NCBI RefSeq assembly: GCF_907165205.1 | Contig: NC_058191.1 | Span: 6,016,501-6,080,500 of the forward strand | DNA: 64,000 nucleotides | Source of the DNA: Coccinella septempunctata | Taxonomy: Eukaryota > Arthropoda > Insecta > Coleoptera > Coccinellidae | Reading direction: 5' to 3' | Shown: piece after piece, positions 57,325-64,000 of the stretch | How the letters are laid out: each line of letters begins with the position of its first letter | Numbering within the stretch: the stretch's first letter is position 1 | Made by a program: the position numbers and the translations under genes | Notes under the pieces: model-generated | Told to the model about the DNA's origin: nothing | The model's database searches: none | Seen by the model: only the letters and a program-made list of their open reading frames with translations

Positions 57325-57779
57325 TATATGTTTATAGGTGTCCAACATTATCTGTAGATCCTCTGAGCTGCTAGCGATAAATGCGCAGTCGTCTGCATAT
57401 TGAAGTTCCGTGATAAACTTTGTACGGGTTTTTGCTCTGAGGCGCTTCAGGTTGAATAGGTCTACATCAGATCTGAATCTTATTCCAACACCTCTTACAG
57501 GCATACTCATGTCAGCAATTATCAAGACAGCTTTGGCGAAAATATTGAACACTAAATTGCCTTGTTTTATTTCAGAGTTGATGAAGAAATGGTCGAGCCA
57601 TTATGCTGTATTCTAGCGGTGTTATTGGTATGGAGACTCTTGCACACTGCTAAAAAAATTTTGGGAACTTCAAGGCATCCCATGATTTTCCATAGCGCTC
57701 TCCGATTCACCGAGTCGAAGGCCTTATTTAAATCCTATTACATATTAAGCTGGGTACTTAATTAACGGGAAAAAAATGA

Positions 57780-58745
57780 AATTCATTTGGATAGTTCATG
57801 TAAGTAACTGTTTGTAATGAAAAATTTTGTTCCTAACCTTATATGCAGGAGCAAATCGTTTATTTCATTTTTAATTGATTTTCTTTCAGAGATTGGGAGT
57901 GAAAAACCTAAAAAGTTTATTAAGAAAAGCAGAATCCTCCCAGAATAAATTTCAATCGACTTCTCAAAGTTTCTGCAAATGCAGATTTTTTGTGGATTCA
58001 CGTATACGATACGTGAATAAAGTTATTGCCGTATCGTCGATAATGAAAATGAAATATTTCTGCTCAAATTTATGTTATGACAATTGAAAGCCATGCCAGA
58101 AAATAAGGAGAAATCGAAATATTTTATTCTCGAAAACATCCCTAAAATATACCTTATTTATTCTAATGTTGAAATTGGTTCACAAAAATTAATTGTTACC
58201 ATCAATTTGTCTCATTTGTATGAAAACTCCATTTCATGATCGAGTTCCATTGAACATGTTATATATTATGTTTAAACATGAACTGTCCACATTAGGGTGA
58301 TTGATTACTACAATTCACTCATGAGGATGAATAGCCTAAGCTATTATTAAACGTTCTAGAGACAATTCAATTCTTATCAACCCATCGTCTAATTATCACA
58401 ATAACTATTGATTGTCTAGTACGAAAACATACAATAATGTCTTTATCGCTAACGAATAACCAGGTGATAAACTGCAATTTTATATCTCCAAATCACTCTT
58501 TCAATCTAAGAATTGGGATATATCATCATTTCTTTTACGTCACGAACATTCACAATCAAGCATCTTTAACTTGTGATGTGAATATCTCGATATATACAAT
58601 ATTCACATGTTCACGTGAATAAATAGTTGACATGGAAGGGCCAACTCTTCCACAAGACTACTCTTCAGCCTGGGATACACAAGCCATCAGAATGTGGGTT
58701 CAACTCTTAGGTAAATTTAATTGAAGTAAAACAAATTAAAATTGA
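57780..58745. other. Unassigned, with a scrap related to the 60.3-61.2 kb element
   Basis: 57858-57940 (tttttaattgattttctttc, gattgggagtgaaaaa) matches parts of both arms of the Penelope-like remnant at 60265-61185. The rest is AT-rich. Confidence 0.45.
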
Positions 58746-58746
58746 C

Positions 58747-58835
58747 GAAGACTTTGCCACTTCCAAAATTACTTGGAATGGATGCTACACATGTTTCGAC
58801 CACTCAGAGAGTCATCTTCAGGCCCTAAAATAAAA
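58747..58835 (-). mobile_element. Penelope-type repeat fragment with degenerate ribozyme-like motif
   Basis: On the minus strand: ggcctgaagatgactct, gagtggtcgaaacatgtgta. It has the CUGAAGA..GAAAC layout and a palindromic ACAUGU, but the base at the cleavage position is G and stem II is imperfect. Probably an inactive relative of the motifs at 20027 and 23141. Confidence 0.5.
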
Positions 58836-58839
58836 AAAG

Positions 58840-60260
58840 ACAAAAACCAACCAAAAGGAAGCAAACAGAAGAAACAATTAAGGTACTCGAGACAATTAAA
58901 GCCCTCTGTTAAATAACGCCCAAACTAAAAAAACATGTTTCTACTCGAACGAGCTACTTCGTGACTCACGCACACATACAGCAGACCAATAGGAACACTC
59001 CTAGCCTGATCGCAATCTGATAACTTGCCAGTCACAAGCTGTACTTTAACCACTTTCGGTCAAGGATGCTGTAATTATAAAAACTGCTCCGCCAAAATTG
59101 TAAAATTTCATTTATTTAGTTATGTTTTCTTACTGATATAGTGTCTGTAACCACCCTTCATGTTTCGTTGATAAATTGAAGTCTATTTACATAGTTTTGT
59201 GAAAAACGTTCAAAATAGCAATACCGTCCACTTTGATAATAACGGCCACTCAAATTACCAAAGGGTTCTATTGACCAACACAGGAGCGTTATTATACATC
59301 ACGTGGGTATTTTTTTATTACTTAGAGGGAATTCTAAGTTTCTCACGAGAGCATAGCTGTTGTTATCATTGGGCGTTATTCCTCTACCTCAGGGCACCAT
59401 TGCCTTAATCGTTTAATAATGCCCAATGGTGGTTTAGATTGAAATCTTTTTTAAGCAAACATATCTGTTATATTTGTTTTTGATACAAATGTTTTTGTTG
59501 GACTATAGAACTTCCGTCGAAAATAATTATAACAAAAGTTTAAACTATAATAATATATTTTTTGTGTCTAGCATTCTATATAGCAAACGTGCGGTAATAA
59601 ACATTGTAATTCTAATAACCCCCAAGATAACGTTTTTGAAAACATCAGATCAGCACGAAAGTTAATAAAGGTTTACACTTGTTATCTATTACCTTTCGGT
59701 TTAGAAGACTATTTTGAGTCTTGTTTCAAGTTTTTCTTCCATTTGAAAAAAAAATTATAATATAATATTATACAATATCAATTACAATTGAAAAAAAATT
59801 AAAACTTATAACGATATCGACAAATTAAATACGTTTGAAAATATTAGTCGCAAAACAAATTAGGAGTTCATGATACAAATTTTGAGAAGTGGATTCCAAT
59901 TGAAAAAAATGTATTGGTTTCGCCAACTTTTTTTTTTATGAGGTTTTTTGATAAAAAAAAGAATTCTGTAGGTCTTGATCGGTTTTCTTTCTGAATAATT
60001 TTTTTACTCCCGAAAACTATCATTTTTTTAAGGAAAAATAACGAATATTTCAGTTCTGCGTGGAGTTCTGATTAGCCTTGGTGAGTCCACAAAAAAAAAC
60101 CATAGAGTTTAATCGAAAAACCAGCATTTCTAATGAAGACAAAAATCAGTGAATTCAGAATTCTTCAAAATTTGTTGGGAGTATTTAGTCGAAAATAAGA
60201 ACTCCTCTTGTGGGATTTATTTTAATCTCAGAATGTTCGATTTTCGAATTTGTAATTCGA
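58840..60260. other. Unassigned AT-rich stretch
   Basis: An inverted pair attgggcgttatt (59369) / aataatgcccaat (59417), and a third aataacgccca (58913), may mark a decayed MITE. Otherwise low-complexity AT-rich sequence. Confidence 0.4.
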
Positions 60261-60264
60261 TTTA

Positions 60265-61185
60265 AATTCAATCTGGGAGGACTCTACAACTTCTGAAATC
60301 CTTTAGGGTTTTCACTCCAGCCTCTGAAACAAAATTAATAAAAAAATTGGAATAATCGATTGACTCTGATCGATTGACTGCGTAATCCTTGCAAATTAGA
60401 TGGAAAAAAAAAGTTGCCTGACAATGAACGAAATATGGAACTTTAAAATGATAAAACTCATTCACGTTTCGGAATTGCTCCTACAAGTGCACCTGAGTAT
60501 CAGGAGCACATAAGATGAAAAAAATTTTTGACTGACAATAAATGAAAAATGGAACTATGAAATGATGAGTCTTCCTTACGTTTTGGAGTCTATACCAGAC
60601 TCCTTCATCAGAATTCGTAAAAATCTTCAGAATTGAAAATTTTATAATGAACACAATATTAAATTGAGAAAGAAAAATGTTTAGCCAAAACCATAATGAT
60701 GTACAGATACAACCAGGAAACCAATTTATATTGAACGTGATTTATTTTCCTTGAAAAGAATCGGTTCCAAATTCAGCATAAGAACTGTTTTCAAAACACA
60801 AAATGATTTAAGACCTATACTAACAAAAACTAAACCATTGAATGAAAAACAATAATTAAAAAATTGGGTTTACAACATTCCTAGTATTTGTGGTGAAATT
60901 TATACAGGCTCTAAAAATAAGAAAGAGCGTATATAAAAAAATTTGAAGATTATTACGAATTCGTCTGATGAAAGAGTCCGATATAGACTTCCGAAACGTG
61001 AATGAGTTTTATCATTTTAAAGTTCCATATTTCGTTCATTGTCAGACAACTTTTTTTTCCATCTAATTTGCTCCTGACAAATTAGTGCAAGGATTACGCA
61101 GGAGTCAATCGATTATTCCATATTTTTAATTGATTTTGTTTCAAAGACTCGGAGTGAAAACCCTGAAGAATTTCAGAAAATGACT
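60265..61185 (+). mobile_element. Penelope-like remnant with repeated and inverted terminal repeats
   Basis: Two terminal-repeat pieces lie on the minus strand (60270-60480 and 60525-60640) and one on the plus strand (60945-61185). They share aatgagttttatcatttt, ttccatatttcgttcattg and ggagtgaaaaccct. Between them is a decayed coding piece (60740-60920): SIRTVFKTQNDLRPILTKTK, then, after a stop, WVYNIPSICGEIYTGSKNKK. This is the Penelope linker (..ktvfk..) followed by the GIY-YIG entry, where YTG replaces YIG. The reverse transcriptase is gone. Confidence 0.78.
60958..60998 (+). ncRNA. Degenerate hammerhead-like motif (family D)
   Basis: CUGAUGA, then gaguc/gacuuc around cgauaua, GAA, and ACGU followed by G where a non-G base is required. 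The minus-strand relative at 60570-60612 has a perfect stem II (ggaguc/gacucc) but A for the conserved G12. Neither copy should cleave. Confidence 0.45.
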
Positions 61186-61228
61186 TTATTAGAGCTGATA
61201 AATTGAAAAGTTTGATATTTTTGATTAA

Positions 61229-61355
61229 GGGCCTGTTCCGATATTGCTGGTTTTACTGGCCAGCAATCGAATAACAATAGAACTCGAACGACTGGACCAA
61301 TAGGCATCGTCTCTGAAATACTGACAGTACTGTTCAGGAATATCGGAACAGACGG
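61229..61355. mobile_element. Small MITE, about 127 bp
   Basis: Inverted ends cctgttccgatattgctg / cag..gaatatcggaacag. Internal ctggtttt..gccag palindrome. No clear target duplication. Confidence 0.6.
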
Positions 61356-61879
61356 TAAAACTCCATGTTTTCCTTTTGCAGGACCCACCTAGAGATGATC
61401 AGAACTCTAAGCAGAACGGAAAGATCCGTTTTTTATTGATTCAAAAAGGTGTTCCCCAAGAACCCAATATTCAATTTTTTTATTTTTTTAAAAACTATCA
61501 AGAACGTTAGAACACTTTCATCAGAACTCATTTTTGCAAAAAAGACGGTGACGCGTATTATAGTTAGCAGCACTAATTTTTAGGTTTTTCCATTAGAATC
61601 TCCGATTTGTATTAGCAACTCCTTCCAATCCACCCAGAACTCCGAAGCGATACTGTTTTTAAAAAAGTCAGCGCCAACTCCCCAACTCCACATGAGTGAT
61701 GAACAATTATTGTCCCATTTTTTGACTTCTTCATATACTGATCTTGATATATTTGTCTTCAATGCAAGCACCATTCAGTATCATATTAAAGCAGGGAAAA
61801 CTGATGTCTCCATTTCTATGATAGAGAACGATTGATAAACACTGATATTTTCAGTATGGTAGGATTCTTCTAAGATTCA
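61356..61879. other. Unassigned, with one diverged repeat
   Basis: 61490-61610 is the partner of 46246-46400. Nothing coding. Confidence 0.4.
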
Positions 61880-62200
61880 GAAATCTCTAGAAGAAACCCT
61901 CATGAATAAATCCATTTACCCGATCACAACCCCTACCTTTCTCGAAAACTCCAAATTTCCTAGAGAACTCCAAATAACACGAGTAAACCACACAAAAAAT
62001 CCAGTGTTTAGCACGTGAGAGTACACGGAAAAGCGCGCGGCGAACTACGAACTCTGGCACAGAAGTCACCCCTAACAAAGTCGCGGGAAAACTGACGGGA
62101 CGAGCGCTCGGCGCTGGTAGGTGAAGCGCCCTTAGGATATGCATTCATCCCTGACGTTGCAAAATCGCTTGCGCATTTAATGACCAATGTAATCATCATC
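61880..62200. other. GC- and CpG-richer stretch
   Basis: Contains gcgcgcgg, acgggacgagcgctcggcgc and similar words unusual for this window. Overlapping minus frames of 85 and 63 residues show no domain. Candidate promoter or 5' untranslated region of a host gene, not demonstrated. Confidence 0.3.
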
Positions 62201-62411
62201 GGAAGTGCAGAGATGCAATTCGGGAATTTGAAAAGTTTTATTATGCATCACGGTGAATGTTTGGCAATGGAGTTAGCTGGTCAACGCTTCAATCCGTCTT
62301 AGAGTAAGATTCCAGAGCGACCAGACATATTATTTTCACACAGATGAAACTTAAGGATCTCAGTAGAGTCTCATGTGCTTTGAATACCTGTGAACTCGTG
62401 AAGCTTGCCTA

Positions 62412-63604
62412 TACTGCATTCAAATTTATTTTAGCAGTCGGTTGGCCATGAAATAATTTTCACAAGTTTTTGTAACTAGAACAGTGTAAGGTTGGCACTG
62501 AGATGTCTAAAAACATCTTAGTTGGCACTCATGAAATGTCGTTAATGTCATAACGCCGTTGCCACAACTTATATCAATTTTTATTACGAAAATGCCGAAA
62601 GTGATTGAAAAAAGAGACCTGATATTCCAAAATCCGCAATACGGCAGACGGTAGCGAACATATTCAATGTAAGAGAATTTATATAATGTTTCATCTGAAT
62701 CTAAACGCCTTATATTTCAGCTGAATATTTGCACAATCAGAAAGATTGTGAATGCAGAGGATGACAAAGAATTTCCTTCTATTGGGAGACCCAAAAAAGT
62801 GGTGGCATTCGAGAATTTTATGTTTGGGTGAATTAATGCGAAAAGTTCACTACAGGATTTTCTATGAATGTCATCGTAGTATAAGTTCCCGAAAATTGAT
62901 TTTTCTATTTTTCATTTGACATATCCTATACATTGTAAATGTCTTAAGGTACCATTAAATACCTAATTATTATTATTATATCAATGCATTAAGAAGATGA
63001 ACAGCCACAAATACGCGCCAGTTGTCCTGCTAATTGTGTATTCATGTGGAATTTTTGTGAAAGGTGAAGTTCATCTTGATTGAAACTTCCTTTAATTCCT
63101 TTTACTTATATTGATGCAAAATGATTTTTGTTGAAGAATTCAACATTCTTCTGATTATCTGTTAATTCCTTTGGGAGATACCCATTCCCAATCACTGCAA
63201 CATATGCATTTAATTTTCGGGTTAATATTTTTGAAATATTCAACCGATGTAACGTATTTAAACTTTAGCAAAAGAAGATTACGAACGTTAATTCTCCTCA
63301 AGCTAGTGCATATTATGATATAGTACTGATCTCTTGTATTTTCCATGCAAATAACTGGATGGTATGCCTTCAATCAGTTTGTATAAACTTCAATTATGTT
63401 CGTCACATATTTTCCGTAGAGATTCGACATTGTGATAAAATACGTAATAACAGAAACTTTGACGTAGAACGGGCAACATAGCGTTGATTTAAAACCCAAA
63501 AATGTTTTGACAAGCGTCATAACCCCACATTTTCGTACTATACAGAGCGAAATGTGTCAAATTTCCATGGCCAACCGACTGCTAAAATAAAAGTGAATGG
63601 AGTA
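62412..63604 (+). mobile_element. Tc1-like non-autonomous element, full-length copy
   Basis: 1193 bp; tactgcattcaaatttattt..aaaataaaagtgaatggagta, TA on both sides (62410-62411 and 63605-63606). It contains a 30-bp local duplication near the left end (gttggcact at 62493 and 62522). The start of a possible transposase (atgccgaaagtgattgaaaa, 62591) and the helix-turn-helix exon follow, with part of the upstream exon deleted. Confidence 0.93.
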
Positions 63605-63824
63605 TAGTGACACCTGGGCAGATACCAGGTGGCAAAGGTAACTAAAATTAAGTGTTACTTAACTTATTTTCACATGGTTGATTTTTATATATGTTTTAAA
63701 GAATATTATTCTGCCAGACACTTCCCATGGGCCAAAACTCTTGCCAGACACAAAAAGTAAATGAACTTTACTTATTTCCACATGTCTGAAATTGAAATAT
63801 GTCATTGAAGTAACTATAAAACAG

Positions 63825-64000
63825 TTATATTCTATCATGAAAATTATTTTTTCTACAAGCGTGCGCGTTCAACCTTTTTCCCGCACGCATTCCAAGTTGC
63901 AAAGAGTCACTTTCCCAAAACGTGCGGGAAAAACGCCTGCTATTTCTTTCCCGCACGCATTTGCGTGCGGGAATGGATTAGCAGGGGTTTTTCCCGCACG
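63825..64000 (-). repeat. GC-rich hairpin repeat, cut by the window end
   Basis: Several copies of ttcccgcacg and its inverse. 63951-63974 is a near-perfect hairpin, cccgcacgca/tgcgtgcggg. On the minus strand it parallels 4355-4510. It continues past the window, so neither size nor ends are known. Confidence 0.75.

Larger units (their letters stand above)
54779..57770 (-). pseudogene. LINE reverse transcriptase split by two DNA elements
   Basis: Minus strand, three pieces. 57770-57325: NKAFDSVNRRALWKIMG (first catalytic Asp), VRGVGIRFRS, TELQYADDCAFIASSSEDLQ (YADD). 56758-56632: NIDKTK.. up to EQVEQFK. 55311-54779: YLGSFINTR-type start, then KTKTAVFKAVVLPTLLYESE, RRHLRQIMHIRWFNKVSNAE, RLRWSGYILRMQDTRLPKIA and RKPGGQYMRFKDILHQSL. 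The first gap is the MITE 56761-57324, the second the element 55312-56631. Frameshifts occur in the first and last pieces (for example FK|YLGS and the frame change at about 55210). A second fragment of the family is at 45055-45420. Confidence 0.88.

Noticed and set aside
58905..59431. MITE with taacgccca ends
   Set aside because: Three short matches in mixed orientation, no duplication, no further arm pairing.
1..64000. CRISPR arrays, prokaryotic operons, tRNA or rRNA genes
   Set aside because: None seen; spacing of repeats, base composition and element types are eukaryotic.

Overview
The window is AT-rich eukaryotic DNA with no recognisable host protein-coding gene, rRNA or tRNA. The mix of mobile elements (mariner and Tc1-like transposons with TA target sites, hAT-like elements with 8-bp target duplications, Penelope-like elements, Jockey- and RTE-like LINEs with GAA-type tails, and a Helitron ending in CTAG) points to an insect. 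A beetle is my guess, but it is not shown by the sequence. The window looks like an intergenic or intronic transposon graveyard with several quite fresh insertions. Most insertions can be delimited to the base because target-site duplications are visible. In several cases the empty site is also present elsewhere in the window.

Layout. 1-2635: unassigned AT-rich DNA. 2640-3969: solo LTR (TSD AAGA), whose relative lies at 25200-26581 (TSD CTCT). 4355-4510: a repeat whose relative closes the window at 63825-64000. 5149-5960: one MITE inside another. 5969-8837: a Tc1-like element carrying a second copy of itself (7367-8585) and a deleted RTE-type LINE (6311-6788). 9160-11400: three decayed transposase genes, one split by a MITE with an 8-bp TSD. 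12917-15152: two LINE relics. 17278-17705: head-to-head Penelope-type repeats. 17992-20993: a 5'-truncated LINE (13-bp TSD) that took in a Penelope-like element (18142-20114, 12-bp TSD). 21272-22490, 36610-37827 and 39360-40640: three mariner copies, all broken. 23690-26869: an old Tc1-like copy hit by a hAT-like element (23988-26755), itself hit by the solo LTR. 27671-28556: an internally deleted copy of the same hAT-like family, carrying its own MITE. 35489-35749: Helitron. 40775-42050: a decayed DNA element with an internal tandem duplication. 43108-44312 and 62412-63604: two more full-length Tc1-like copies. 48510-48937 and 51945-52211: complete MITEs. 52300-54285: a young, open-frame LINE fragment. 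54779-57770: a minus-strand LINE split by two DNA elements. 60265-61185: a second Penelope-like remnant.

Most interesting signals. (1) Hammerhead-ribozyme-like motifs occur in the repeats of Penelope-type elements; the copy at 23141-23182 has every core base and all three stems, with a self-complementary stem III. (2) The solo LTRs each hold three hairpins about 100 bp apart, with a conserved loop and stems that differ between hairpins yet still pair, a covariation pattern expected of a functional nucleic-acid structure. (3) The 1.2-kb Tc1-like family keeps what looks like a two-exon helix-turn-helix remnant with a 52-bp intron. (4) Insertions can be ordered in time from nesting and from empty sites inside the window.

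Stretches without recognised genes (for example 4560-4990, 26930-27500, 37860-38800, 42200-42780 and 61880-62200) are richer in G+C and free of recognisable transposons. They are where host regulatory or exonic sequence would be most likely, but nothing in them proves it.
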